DNA of 64,000 nucleotides from Neurospora crassa OR74A (taxonomy: Eukaryota > Ascomycota > Sordariomycetes > Sordariales > Sordariaceae): contig NC_026501.1 in NCBI RefSeq assembly GCF_000182925.2, positions 1,550,001 through 1,614,000 on the forward strand, given 5' to 3'. A program made the position numbers and the translations under genes. Below the pieces are notes generated by a model that saw only the letters and a program-made list of their open reading frames with translations, was not told the origin of the DNA and ran no database searches. This document shows, piece after piece, positions 47,095-59,879 of the stretch (its first letter is position 1; each line of letters starts with the position of its first letter).

Positions 47095-48324
47095 ATGTCT
47101 CCCCAAGCTGATATCAGCACGTCTGAGTCTCATTCCGGCCAAACGCACACTTCCATCATGACTTCATCACTGTTAAAGGTACTTTATCATTGAGCCAGCT
47201 CATGCTCAGGCCAGTTTATGCTGACAATCATCACCCCTTCACAGACCAACAACGATGGCATCCGACCCATCCGCAAGGAAACCACTCTATGGCCTGAAGT
47301 GAAGCAATACCTGCTCTCTCGCACCAAATCATCAAGAGACCCTAACACCGTCATCCCGCGCCCCATGTGCGCCCTCTGTGATGAAGCAGAGCTCGACATC
47401 GCCGGAATGCCGGCCACCGACCTCAACCTAGTCCGCTTCGAGGCCGTTCTCTTGCCCTGCGGACACATGTTCTGCATCCCTTGCTTCAATGAATACCAGG
47501 AAAATTTGCCGGACGCCAGCCCCTACGATGCCGCCGTCTACAACCCCGTCTGCGGCCGCCGCCAGCTCGCGCGCGAGTACAAGTGCCCCGTGTGTCGTGC
47601 CGATATGCACCATAGGAAGTGCGGGTGCGAGGTGGGCGCTTGGGGCCTTCCTTCTTCTGAACTTCTCGATGGTGGCGTCGCCAAGTCCGGAGGACAGTGG
47701 GTGTCTCCGATGCTGCACCCTGGAGAGGTAACACAGGATGAGGTCGAGGCACTGGAGTGCGTTGATCATAACCCTGCCGTGATGGATACGAAAACTCGCC
47801 AGAAGCTTGTGAAGCTGGTGAACGTCGTGCCAGCTACCCTGCCGGAGTGGGAGGCTGCTGTTGCCTCCATGGACGTCGATGAAGACGACGAAACTGACGA
47901 CGAAGACGAAACTGACGACGAAGACGAAACTGACGACGAAACTGACGACGAACACGAAGATGAAGACGAAGACGAAGAAGATTGTAGCAGCAACAGCGAT
48001 GACGACGCTGAATATCCCCACGATATCGAGATGGCCGACCTTACCAGCGAGGACGAACTAGACTGCGCCATTACGCATCAGGAACAAAGATTCAAGAAAC
48101 TCAGCAATCGCCCCGTTGGCATTCCCGATAATGCTGACTTGGACCACAAAACCTACCCCATCGCTTTATGGAATCGGGTGGTTGACCCTGTGTGCGACCA
48201 ATGCCAATACGCCATACTGCGCAGATATTACCGTGCAGAGTCGCCTTTGTTTGAGATAATGCCTGCTTCGTTGAGGCCCAGGTTACAAAGGATTGAAGAG
48301 GAGGAGGAAGAGGAGGAGATGTAA
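47095..48324 (+). CDS. RING-finger protein with acidic repeat tract, 387 aa
   Basis: Exons 47095-47178 and 47245-48324 flank a 66-nt intron (GTACTT donor, GCTGAC branch, CACAG acceptor). The C3HC4 RING lies at about residues 72-150: CALCDEAELD, LPCGHMFCIPCFNEY, then YKCPVCRADMHHRKCGC. The long insert between the third and last Cys pairs is unusual. An acidic tract follows at about 235-295, including three DETDDE units from an 18-bp tandem repeat (about 47887-47960). A second CxxC (DPVCDQC) lies near the C-terminus, which ends in a poly-Glu run. Probably a ubiquitin ligase, with unknown substrate. The start ATG follows a CAA-rich leader (CAACAAAATGTC). Confidence 0.88.
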
Positions 48325-49140
48325 CCACGTGCGAGGTAATAAATAGAAGGATGAAAAGGGTTAGTGCTGATGGAAGGAAGAAAGCACGGGAAAGAAGGAA
48401 ATGCTTTGGTGTTATCTGTGGGTTGATGCACTTTCTTACTGGTTCGCCATTTGGGCCCCTTTGAGAGTTGCTATCACGAGGATATGGGTGTAAACTGTTG
48501 ATGGTGGATGGTGGATGATGGACTAGGAAAGACAGGTTTGTTTTTGACGGAAAGTGTATGGATTGGCGCAGATAGACATGGGAAGGCACGAGCCGAACTG
48601 AATAAAGTACGAGAGCCATGATGATGACGCTCGGGTTGTTTTTCTGAACCCGTTCTGAACATCGGCTGGGACACGACCAAAGCAAAGCGATTGCGTTAAT
48701 TTGACAGAAAAAAAGAGGGAATATCTTCTCTCTCACAACAGAAACTTGACGTGAGCCTCTCATTAAAGTGATCTGACCTTGATTTTGATGCCATGCTCAC
48801 CTTGCAGACTGTCTTGCCTCTTGCTCCTTCCCCGATGAGTGATTTTGTTTTGGAGAACGCATAACATGGAGGACCTTAGTCACCATAGAAAGTCCGACCA
48901 ACACTCTACACCCTCATGCTATTTTGTTTTGTTCATTTCGCCCCGTGATCATGCAACTGTTGAGTGTCCCTCCCCCCCCCTCTCTGCCCGTCATTGCAAG
49001 CAAAGCAGTTTCCCAAATATTTCCCAAAACGGACATATGTCCACTTACACGCAACACCCGAGCACCCCCACTTTCTCAGCCCCCACAAAAGTTCATCCCA
49101 CCACTGTCCTCACCCCACCCTCATGATCCCACTGCATCCG

Positions 49141-49182
<42 letters not shown>

Positions 49183-49196
49183 AAAAAAAAATTCTC
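48325..49196. other. 3' flank of the RING gene
   Basis: Spacer ending in a 40-A homopolymer (49141-49180) and a further 10 A (49182-49191). On the minus strand these are T runs just downstream of the tRNA-Gly gene and can serve as its terminator. No gene seen. Confidence 0.55.
49141..49191. repeat. Homopolymer A tract (A40-G-A10)
   Basis: The longest homopolymer in the window, directly next to the 3' end of tRNA-Gly. Its length is likely variable or imprecisely sequenced. Confidence 0.95.
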
Positions 49197-49267
49197 TGCG
49201 CCAGCCGCGAATCGAACGCGGGGCCCATCGATGGCAACGATGGATTTTACCACTAAACCACTGGCGC
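49197..49267 (-). tRNA. tRNA-Gly (GCC)
   Basis: An intronless 71-nt tRNA on the minus strand. The acceptor GCGCCAG (from 49267) pairs with CTGGCGC, with A discriminator at 49197. The D arm is TGGTTTAGTGGTAAAA, the anticodon stem CCATC/GATGG surrounds loop GTTGCCATC with anticodon GCC, and the T arm contains GTTCGATTC. A long T run follows on its strand. Confidence 0.95.
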
Positions 49268-50612
49268 TTTGTGTTGTTGGTAAATAATTCAGTGAATGGT
49301 GGATTTATATAAGAAAAACCCAAAAAAAAAGACAGAAAGAAACCTGGAGTTGCAAACACCAAACAACCCTCGACCGTGGCCGCTACCTAGGTTCAAGGGT
49401 CAACAGGATACAATACTCAGCAACAGAAAGGCGGTCCCTGCAGCTATCTATCTAAGTACGTACGTGTGGGTGTGCACGACCTTGGTATTTGGAGAGTAGG
49501 TACTGGGGTAGCACTAAGACAAGATCAAAGTATTTGAATTAAATAAATAGAAGCAGCATAATGTGTAGTAGTAGTAGATCAGCTTATAAAAGGTTCGTAG
49601 GTGGTTGAATGATCACAATTTCAGAGGTGCTCGATTCATGTCGTTGTGTACCGACTGGTAGATGTAAAATCGATGGATGTTCAATTTCTCTGTGGACGGG
49701 CTTGGAAGCGTATGGTAGTAGGTCCTGCCGCTGGTAGGTGTGTTCGGGATTAGTGTATATGCCTACGTGGAGGAGGTTGATATGTAGATACCTAGTGTTA
49801 TTGGAACCAGAACCAAGATGGGTATACCTAGATGTACAGAAGGGAAATAAGAGTACAGTACCCGTTCGACTTGACCCTGATCGATGTACGGGATACCAGC
49901 AAAGCATTTCTGGGGAACTACAAGGGTAGTTGCCCATGTTATGGCATATCCTGATGCAAAATGCATCTTGACGGGAAACGCTTCATTCGCTGCCTTCCAT
50001 CCTGTGTGTTGTCCTGCTTTCGATTCCCGGTTTTCTTCCTCTTGAAAAAGTATACGGCTTAAGCCCTTTGCACATATTCTGGCAAGAACTCGGCTTGAGG
50101 ACTCGGAACCAGGACGACGAGGACGGGGAAGAACCGCCGGAAGAAGAAGAGGAGCAAGAACGGGACCGTGATTATGTCCCTACCGAATTGGGCCAGACCG
50201 TGCAGCCCGACCATGAAACTGAACAGGCACACACGAGACACAAGCAAGCAATCATCAAGTCTACTCTACAGTCGTCTACTCTAACACCATCTATGCCGTC
50301 CGGATGACACCCTTTTAGCTCCTCCTTCAGTCAGACAGCGATAAGCCACCCAGCCAGAATATATGTACCATGGGAGTAAGCGAAGAAACGCCCAAGTAAT
50401 CTATGTAGAAGTCGATAAAACAAAGCAAGATCTGCCGTAAAGTCGGCAAGATGTAGAATGCAAAGAATGCCACCGGACAATCCGAGAGACCGAGAACGAG
50501 AACCCTGCTCAAAAATGATGCAGCGTGAGGACTGAAGCAACCACCCAGCCATAGATGGGCTTCTGAAAGGTATATCCTCCAGTCAGACCTGATCATCATC
50601 CGAGTAAATAAA
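49268..50612. other. Intergenic spacer, 1.3 kb
   Basis: Upstream of tRNA-Gly and 3' flank of the Sen1 gene. A run of short open frames on both strands is not convincing. No repeat or RNA gene seen. Confidence 0.5.
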
Positions 50613-53600
50613 TCACCTCTTCTTCCGCTTGATGAACGGATCAACAGGCGCCTTCTTCTTTACTATCGGCGGCGGTCTCTGTTGTTGTTGTTGTTGCTGT
50701 TGCGGTTGTTGTTGCTGCTGCTGCTGGTAACCTGTACCACTACCACCCAGTCTGCTTGGTCCAGTTGGAGGACCGGGTCGAGAAGGACCAGCAGGCGGTT
50801 GTCGCTGTTGCTGATGGCCCGGATACGGAGGCGGAGCTCCTTGTTGAGGACGAGGTTGGTATTGAGGAGGCTGCTGAGGTTGATAGTCGTACTGCGGTTG
50901 CTGCTGCTGCTGCTGCCGAGCAGCCGGTGCTCTGGTAGGGGGTGCCAACCCCAGAACTTCCATCGCTGAGGGGTCACTCGGCGCCTGCGGCGGTGGTCTT
51001 GGTGGAAGGTTGTTGGTATTGGGGTTGTAACCCCTGGGCCCCTTGGGGGCTCTGCTGGCGATGGGGTCGATGTGTTGCTGTGATAGGGAAAATGTCAGTC
51101 AATCTGGGCTCATCATACGTTGCTGCTGCTTGTCCCGGTATCGGATACGACGTACCTTCTTGCCAGGTTGATCACCCCCTCCTCCCTCATACGGCCTCTT
51201 CTTTACCCTCGGCGTGAAAGTCGTCTCCTGAATGACCGGCAAGCCTTCCCTGTACTGTGTTGGCTGCGGCTGCTGCGGGGCAGGCGAACTTCCGAACCCG
51301 TTCCCGGTATGACTTGGAGTATTGCGTCCGGAGGGAGGTCTGGACGAACCCATCGCACTGCTGCCGCCAACAGCAGCAGCCGGAGGAGAAGACCCCCTAA
51401 AGGACGATCGATCCCCCATTTGCACATCGCTATCCTCGTCCTTCACCTCGACCACCTCCCGCTTGATACCGCTTGGCGTACTTTCCCTGGTATTACCAGT
51501 GCTAGTAATCGCCAGAGCCTCGAACGCCGCAGCAGACAGCTGTGGCCCCGCCTGGCTTAGCATGCCCATGATATTTCCCGTGGTATACCTATCGCGCCGC
51601 TTAGAATCCTCAATGAGTTTCGCCCAGAACTCACCCTGCATGAGAGCGCGGGAATCACCGAGAATCCACAGTGAAGACCGCGCACGCGTGAGACCGACGT
51701 TCATACGACGGATATCTGTCATGAAACCGATACCACCTGTGGGGCTGGCACGAACGCATGAGAAAATAATGATCTCGCACTCTCGTCCTTGGAAGGCATC
51801 AGTGGTATTGAACTCGATTTCGTCCGTGATGGCGTCGCCGAAGCGCTGGGCAAACTGAGACCGCAGCCGGTACAGCTGGGCCTTGTAAGGAGTGATAATA
51901 CCGATCTTGCCCTTGAGGTCGACATTGCCGTAATCGGCCTTGAAACGGCGATAAAGTTGCATGGCGACCTTGAGTTCTTCTTCGTTGACCAGAGACTGAT
52001 TCTTTGGTCCCCGCTCCTGCGAGCCGCGGACGTCGAAGAAGCGGTACGGACCAAGCAAAGTACTGCGGTGCCAGGGCTGGAGGCGCGATTTGGCCATGTC
52101 GTCACCGTCTTGTAGGAGACCTTCGTAAAAGGCGGCTCTGGGGAAGGAGCTGATTTCAGGATGCATACGATACTGGGTGTCGAGGAGATGTACGTCCTTC
52201 TCGTGATTCTTCTGCATGCGGACGAACAAACTCTGGTCGTAGCCGTACCGTGCAGCGGACTGCGAGAGAACGGTAGGTGGTAACTGCTTAGGATCACCGA
52301 CAAGAATGCACTTGGAGCATCCGTACTTCAGGGGAATGAGCGCACTGAGCTCCACACACTGCGCCGCCTCATCGATGATGACCGTCTCAAACTCCACGTT
52401 CAAGTTCTTGAACATCTCGTGACCGCTACCGCTGAGAGTGGCGCACAGCACCTGAGCCTTGTCCAGAATCTCCTGCTGGACCTGTCGGCGTTTGATTTCG
52501 GTCTCTCTAGCAAATGTGTTGCCGCTAGCTTTATCCGCATCGATGCGCGCTCCGATGTGCGCCTGGCGCCGCTTGAGTTCGTCGAACTCCCGCTGATATT
52601 TGTTGACCAGCTGCCTGTCGTCAATCGTGCGCGCTGCTTCCAGTTGAGGTCTGAGTTCGGCAATCTTCTGCTTGATCTCGCCCGCTTCTTGGTGCAGCTT
52701 CTCCCGGTCAGTCGGGCCTTCATCCTTGTTCAACTGAGCCTCGAGTTTCGCCTTGACCAGCTCATCAAGCGTGACATCCTTGACTGCGCTGTTGATGGCA
52801 TCACTGCGACCGAGACGGACCACCTCAATTTGGTGAGTTGTTCCGTTCTGGGTCTTGACACCATTCTTCAAGCGCAACACCAATTCGTCCACAGCGGCAT
52901 TACTGGGCGCGCAAACAAGCAGCTTCTTTGCTGGAGCGTTGTTCTTCGCAGCTCCGAGTCCCGGACGCCCAATGGCCACCCCAGCGGTAGGGTTTTTGAG
53001 CACGCCGGTCAGAAGACAGCCAACCATTGCCACAATGGTCTTAGTTTTACCGGTACCTGGAGGACCCTGGATAAGGGTGAACCCATCGTTCTCCTTGGCG
53101 TTCAGGATCGCCTTCGCTTGACCTGGGTTAAGATTCCAGTTTTTCATGGTGTTCTTGATGTTCTCCTCGCCAAAAGACAGCATAGGAGACGGTTCAGCCC
53201 TCAATACCTCGTCCATAAGATCATAGTACTGTAAACTTTCCAGGGCGGCATACTCGCGTTCAATGGTCGTCATGTTGGTGATCTTGACAACGGTAAACTC
53301 CGAGCCAGGCAGTAGCGCAGGTAGAATTTGGTTCCCTTTGGCATTCAGGCGGTAGACGACCTCCACATTGTCTTTTTTGTAAGTTGTCTTCCAGATACGC
53401 GAAAGACAGTGTAGCTCTTCTGGCTCTTGAAGCGGGTTTTGGCCCTTGGAAATGATGACAATATCTCCTTCAGACAATTGACGGTCTTTGTTGATTGCAA
53501 CTGGAACCGACGCCGTAACTTCCATGAACTTGTCGACTGTCATGCGACTAAGTACCTTGATGCCAAAGGGCTTGGACGTGGTTTCATCCTTGGCTGTGAC

Positions 53601-56600
53601 AAACGAGCGCCAGGCTTCATTGATGAGCAACGGAAAGAAGGTTTGCTTGTAGCTGACCGGGTCCTGGTAGGTATCCGAGACGTGATCACAACGGTACCCG
53701 TTCGGCGGATCGTTACCTTCGTGGAAGATGTCCCACTCCAAGATGGCCTGGTGCAACACATCCATAGGGGGAATAAGGCGAGCGCGCATATCCTTGGCGG
53801 ACCGCTCGATCTTGACCTTCTTCACCGGTCCGCGCATCTTCTCAGCCAACAACCGATGGGCGCGACGCTCGGCCTCAGTCATATTCTTCTTTCCAGCGGC
53901 ATGGAGTGTGATCAACTCGTCATCGTCAGACTCATCTTCGTCTTCCGATGATGAACCAACCATGATCTCATCCTTCAGCACTGGGGCGTGGTCTTTGCCA
54001 CGAACTCCAGCAACACCAGCCAGACCTGAGCCTTCTCCCTGGACCAGCTTCGGTGGCGCACGCAGGGCCTTTGCCCTCGCGATGGCCTCAGCATCTCGCT
54101 TGGCCTTGGCTTCTCGCTCAAGCCGCCTAGCCTCCTTGATCTTGTCGGCAGCCTTTGAGTCGATTTTGGGAGGAGCCTTGGCTGGAGCCTCAGCCTTCAT
54201 CGTCTCCAACAGAGCATTCTTCCGCCTCTCAGTGGCCTTCTCAAAGGCAGGCGTAAGCGAGGCAATGTGGTCTTTGAGTGATGCCTTTGAGAAATCAAGC
54301 TTTGCCTGTTTCATAACCGGCTTGACCTCCTGCTTCACAGGCTTTCCACCAACGAACTGCGCTTCGATGGCAGCATCGTCCCCGAGCGCCTTGAGTAGCT
54401 CGATCCGTTGCTCGTTGGTGAGATTCGTCTTTATGGGGTAGTCCGTTCGCCCATCAGTCATCTTCCTCTTCTTCAGCATATTGTTGAGATAGGCGACTGT
54501 TTTTGGCGGAAGATCCATGCCGTTGTCTTGCAGACGCTTGATCAACTTCTTGGTGATTTCGATAATACCGGCGATAAGATATTTATCGCGGAGTTGCAAC
54601 ATGTCCACTAAGGGAAGCGAGTGTATTCTCGGCGGCTCCAGGACCAACTTCATGCCCTCTGAGCCGTCGTCACCGTTTGTCGCCGAGATGCTTTGAGGAC
54701 TGCTAAGTGCCGAAGCCATGAGACCGTCTTGGGCGAGGAGCTTCTCTGCAAGTTCCATCACATCACGACAAAAGTCCTCCATGACTTTCTTGTCCACCTT
54801 CACGTGCCAGAGTCTCATGGATCCGAACGAGTGGCCGACGGCTCTCCATTCGCAATCCCACCATCCCTTGACGATAGCATGTTCCGCAGGGGTCAGGGTC
54901 TTGCGTCTGAGTTGACCTACAGACGGATCACTTAAGCTATTGAGCACGAATTCACAGCATTTCAACAAGTGTTGCATGTGACTCCACGGATTATTGGAGT
55001 CTTTGGCGTTGGTGATATGGTTTACGGCGCCAGTGAAGGCCTCCAGGAACTGGCTGAAGTACTCCTCAAGCATCTTATTCACGGCCTCAGATGGCGTCAT
55101 CTCACCTGTGATGGCTTTGATCAACTCGAAGCCAGCTTCGCGAATGGCTTCCTCACCGTGTATTAGAGTCGCCACGATGGGCTGGATGGTGTTACTCTGC
55201 GGATCCGAGCAGAAACTGTCAAGATCAGCCGGGTTGAAGTCAGACAGGCGGCCTAACATTTTGCCAATTGCCGCCGTTTGCTGTTGAAAGCGTCTGTTGA
55301 ATTTTGCATGCTCGTTCTTGAGCTGGTCTTTCCGCTTAGGGATAAACCGTTCGATACTCCTGAGAGGCATCGTAGCTCTCAACATGGCCTTGGCGAGATC
55401 TGTTTGTCCGTTCCAGACGAGCTCGAGGAATGACTCCCACAATGCGCCAGAGTCCCTGTTTACGGCATCTTGAACAGGCTTTTCCTTAACGAAAGCGTCC
55501 CACTCCATCAACGTCGCCTTCGCGTCCAATGCCAGGGCAGACTGTATGATAGCTATAGCAGCCTGTGAGAGGCCAACGTTGTACTTGTCCGCGGCCTTGA
55601 GCCTGGTCGCGTCAATGATGACTTCCTTGTACTGAATCACTCTGTTGAGTAACTGGTTGACCATAATAAGAGACGTTCCTGTATCAAAGGATGGAAGGCT
55701 GAGGTAGCCGTCCAAGCATTCTCTCAAGGTCACCAGACCAGCAAGGATGCAAGTGGCCTTCGCTTCTGGGGCTGCGCCTGCGTCGACCCGGAGAGTTTCG
55801 AACAGATGCCGAAGAAGAGTCTCGCAAACGTCTGACCGCCGCGCTGAGGGAAGGGAACGGATAAAGGCCCTGACCCATTCTGCCAACGCTGGTATTAGTT
55901 GACCGTTGTTTTCCTGGTCCTCGACCATCATGTCCGGCTCAAGAGACTGGTTTAAAAAGGGCCGAAAAGCCGGGCTCTTGAAGATTTCCTCCACAATCAT
56001 ACTCGGAGTGACTTGGTCATAGGCGTCCCAGAAAGCCTTTGACGAACGCTCCATTAGCGTACGAAGTGCTTTCAGTATCATGCTCAAAGCAGGGACGTTA
56101 TTGGTGCCGAGGTTTTCGAGAGCAAGGAAGTAGACATTCGGTTGTACTTCCATACCGCGGAGGTTTTCCAAAATACTCTTTTCGCTCATAGCTCGCAAAA
56201 TGAGGAGGAATCCGCTCCAAAAGCGACACAGCCGCGCCGGGGGCTGTATCCCCCTATGGCCGAGTATATGGGACTTGAGGCCGCTTCTGACAGCCCATTC
56301 CCACTCCTCATCGGTGAGGCTTTCCGGCAGCATCCGTTGCCATTGTGCCTCTGCAAACGCCCTGTGCACCGGATACTCTTCGAAAAGGAAGTATGTCATG
56401 GTCGGAATTGCGCCTCCCACCATCTTCAGCGGCTTCTTAGGCTGGACATGTTCGAATACGTAATTGAATATCTCTAGGTTTGCTTTGTTGGTGTTCAAGT
56501 ATGCCATGCAGCAGAGCGATTCGAACAAGGCGAGACACGGCCAAAGTTCGATTCTAACGAGCTTCGTAGTCGGCATGGGACCGTCCCTCTCAAGGATGAA

Positions 56601-57150
56601 TTTGGCTCTCTTGAGGCCGCGCGTGATGCGCTCTTCATCGAAGGCTTCGAGGTTTTTCTGTAGATTCCGCAAGAGCTCGGCGTTGTCTCGGGAAGTGTAT
56701 CTGTAAATCGGATTAGCTGGGGTCACCAGGCCTACGGTGGACCAAGTAGGTTTTTGCGAATACGCACTGATCAATGGCTCTGATGAATTGCTGGCGTGTC
56801 CTATGCCATGTCCTGGCACATTGGTCACATTTTGTGAGAAAGAAGTTGACACGCTCTTTCCACTCGTTGATCCATTTACCAGCCTCTGGCATCACCAACA
56901 GAAGCGAAAGGCCGTAGGTAATTCTACGTCTCTCGAACCCGTCAGCGATTCGCTTTTGCTTTTCTGCCACCGTTGTTCCGTTCGCATCGGGGAGGTCTGG
57001 CAACGCGTAGTCCGTATCGTCATCGTCGCTGAGCAAAGGGCAAATTGGATGTGCGTCTGGAGGAAACTCTTCAAAGGCTTGATGCATCTCCATCATAGCC
57101 ATCTGAACGTCCGCGGTCCCCAGCTCTGGGTATTCCATTTTGTCTGACAT
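50613..57150 (-). CDS. sen1: Sen1-type RNA/DNA helicase, 2130 aa
   Basis: Three exons: 57150-56768, 56700-51156 and 51077-50613. Intron 1 (67 nt) has a GCTAAT branch; intron 2 (78 nt) a CTGAC branch. Both keep the frame. The first ~1150 residues are the helical Sen1 N-terminal domain. The superfamily 1 helicase core spans about 1310-1830: Walker A GPPGTGKT at about 1338, the DEAA box (VIIDEAAQC) at about 1570, GDPKQLPPT, and motif VI VGLTRARSSLWILGD at about 1798. The C-terminal tail is Gln/Pro-rich with poly-Gln and ends VDPFIKRKKR. A conserved AMEVLGLAPP lies in the last exon. Sen1 unwinds RNA:DNA hybrids and ends transcription of short pol II RNAs in the nucleus; human senataxin is its counterpart. 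The start at 57150 is the first in-frame ATG. Confidence 0.95.
51078..51155 (-). other. sen1 intron 2
   Basis: Donor GTACGT, branch CTGAC, acceptor CACAG, phase 0. It joins QPGKK to QHIDPIAS and bypasses a near stop. Confidence 0.85.
56701..56767 (-). other. sen1 intron 1
   Basis: Donor GTGCGT, branch GCTAAT, acceptor TACAG. It joins FIRAIDQ to YTSRDNAELL. Confidence 0.85.
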
Positions 57151-58106
57151 CTCGGCGGTCGATTCAAGAACGTGATGGCTTCTGGTGGTTGTCTAGGCTG
57201 ACGGAGCTTGGAGGGCGAAGTGGGTTGCGCTTCGATGGTCGCAAGAAGCAACCTTCAGCGCAAAGCAGACGGAATGGTTTAGAGAAGCCTTTGCATCGAC
57301 AAGAAGCTTTCGAGGTGAGCGACAGATATGCTAGAGGAACAACTTGTGCGGCAAAAGAATGACAAGAATAGTTGAAGCAAGATGCTCCAGGCAACCGAGG
57401 ACGAGCAGTGATGCTTTGTCGGAGGGCAAAGGCCGAGATGGCGATGGATGTGCGGGTATCGCTTGCACCCACAGACAAAGGGTTGGAGGAAAATTGTATA
57501 CCAATAGGACAGAAGAGAAATCCGCGCTCGTGGGGTTTTATGTTCCAGGCCAGTGAAGGAGTCTGACTCCGTTCTTCTTTCACCAAGCAATCGGTGAAGG
57601 TTCTCCTGTTGTATGTTGGAGTTGACGGTGCGGCTGTCAGACGGGAGCTTCCTCTGACATGCCAGAGCCAGCGTCCACAGTGCCTGGGAAAGGAAGAGGA
57701 ATGGACGCTGTAACGAAACCTAGGTTCTGTTGTTGCGCGTCAATCCAGAAGGAACCGCGTCAGACCTAAAGTGCGTGGGGCCGCTAAAAGTTGCAGGGGG
57801 GGCAGAGGGGCGCGGCAGGCAGGTCCGATGGTCAGAAACAGGCAGCTGCTCAGCAGCTGTTGCCAGTAGCCAGATGGAGAGCTCCTACATACTTGTATAT
57901 CATGGTACGGATTCGCCCAACTCCCCATCTCTTCCATGAATCACCAATCTTCGAACATTGAGGTCAAAAGGCCTAGGGAGCTTTCATCCGTCACAACAGT
58001 ATCAAGAGGGTCTCAAGTTATGGCGGGCCAAAGAGTCAGACTGGAAATTATTGCTTTTGGAAAGAAACCAACTACTTCCAAATCGACTCTTTCCGGCGTT
58101 CCCTGT
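57151..58106. other. Intergenic region between sen1 and the glycosylase gene
   Basis: 956 bp holding the 3' UTR of the glycosylase gene and the promoter of sen1, both on the minus strand. No gene or repeat of note. Confidence 0.6.
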
Positions 58107-59198
58107 CTATCCATCTCCATGGTCTCCTCCCTTCCCCCGGTCCAGCAGGTGTTCCAACGGGCATTCGGGTGCCTCCCTCCACTCCTTCGTACCAGGCCTT
58201 GTCGCCTTCCGGCACTTGAAGCATTGTTGTCCATGGCGGATAAACAGCTGGTGCAAGCCATACTTGAGGTGATCCGGCACTTTCACGTCGCAGTGTCTGA
58301 AGCAGTCCTCAGCATTCGCTTTCTCCGGCACCCAACCGAGCCAGCGACAGAACCGGTGGACATGCGTGTCAACTGCAAAGCAGGGCATGCGAAGACAAAA
58401 GAGTGTAACGCAGGCAGCACTTTTGATGCCAATACCGGGATACTGGACAAGCTTGGCCATGGCCTCGTCTTTGGTGACGGTGTGCATGTGGTCTAGGTTC
58501 AACGTCTCTGAGAAGGCGACTTCTCGCTTACCGCCCGTTCCCTTGTTCTCCATTGCCATCTGCGCCATCTCCAACGCAACCATGTCGAGGATTAGCTTGA
58601 TATGCTTGGCCTTCTGGTTTCCGTTCCCCGAAACCTTGATAGCCTGGGCCAGCTTTTCCTCTGGCTCGCTGGCAACCTTTTCCCAGTTGATGCTTCCGAT
58701 GCCTGAGCCGTGTTCTCGTAAACCGTACTCTTGAGCTACGTTCCTGATCGCTCGGTCCGCCATGGCCATCAGTGTGTTGCCGCTAATCAGCGTCCGGAGG
58801 AGGGCGTCCAATACGCAAGGTACCTCGCCACATCCGGCCTTCTCCAAAGATGCCTTGGGTATTTCCTTGGGTTGCTCTACCTTGCCATGCATGGTTGCCA
58901 AGACGCGGTACACATCCTCGCATGCTTCAGAGGTAGGAGCCTGACGATTGGGGTAGGGTGAGAACCCTGGCGTGAACCCCATGGGATTATTTGGGCCCCT
59001 TCTCACTGGCATTCTGTAGTCAGGGCTGTCACGGTCCACGGTGGCTATTCTTGTGGCGGTGACCTTGGCTGCCTTCTTGCTGGTCTTGACAATAATATGT
59101 CCATTGCCGCTATCGAGGTTTTTGTCGGTTTCTGTATTTGGCCTCTTGGAAGACGACCTGGTACCCCGTCGATCCCGTTCAGTGTGTTCCTCGTCTTT

Positions 59199-59239
<41 letters not shown>

Positions 59240-59879
59240 TGGGGGTGTTCACCTCAATAGTGTTATCCAGAGAAGTGCCCATGATGTTCTCTACAGCTTC
59301 TGTCGCAGCTGCATCTTTCGTCCGATCCTTGATGATGGCGGACTGAACCTTGGTCCGGCGTTCGGTCACACCTCGGGTATGATGTACCGAGATATCATCA
59401 GGTCTAGTCACTTGTAGGGGCCCTATACTGATCGGCGTCTTCTGCGCCTTCACATCCTCGGTCCGAATCTTTGTAGTTTCGAGCGAAGTTTGACTCTGGC
59501 GTTTGGCCACACTTCGCGTTAAATGCACCGGCGCATTGGAAGAACTGCTCAGCGAATCTGGTGTCTCTGGAATTGTACCAGGGGTTGGCAGAACGCCCAT
59601 GCTAGGAGGCAAGACATCCCGACCACCTATGTACTCAACTAATTAGCAGGCTGAAATCGAGAGCAAAGAAGTGAGCGAACCTTTGAGAGGATGCGCCGGC
59701 GTGGCATGTCCCCGCTTCCGTTTCCCTCTCGTCCAGGATTCAGCCTCAACCGAAGCTACAATAGTCTCAGATACATGATCTGGAACAAGGATCGGATTCT
59801 GGAGGGGGTTCGCAACCACGATGTGTTCCTCGGTGTTTACTTTGAGCCTCTTGGCGGCTGAACGGGTTTGAATTCTCAT
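58107..59879 (-). CDS. HhH-GPD family DNA glycosylase, 572 aa
   Basis: Exons 59879-59681 and 59626-58107 flank a 54-nt intron (GTTCGC donor, CTAAT branch, CATAG acceptor). The first ~240 residues are disordered and basic/acidic, with a 14-residue poly-Asp run from a GTC array (59198-59240). The catalytic domain is in the C-terminal half. The helix-hairpin-helix YPGIGIKSAA carries the Lys expected for AP-lyase action, and FAVDTHVHR carries the catalytic Asp. The following LGWVP and YGLHQLFIRHGQQC resemble the DEMETER/ROS1 branch more than bacterial Nth. The Fe-S cluster region has only C-x2-C-x16-C, fewer Cys than the usual four. Likely a nuclear base-excision enzyme; its base is unknown. It is divergent from rid, with 2.05 kb between start codons. 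Confidence 0.9.
59627..59680 (-). other. Intron of the glycosylase gene
   Basis: 54 nt, donor GTTCGC (weak), branch CTAAT, acceptor CATAG. It joins HPLKG to GRDVLPPS. Confidence 0.75.

Noticed and set aside
50068-50307. 79-codon plus-strand frame with Glu-rich stretch
   Set aside because: Short, in a 3' flank, and without splice or start support.
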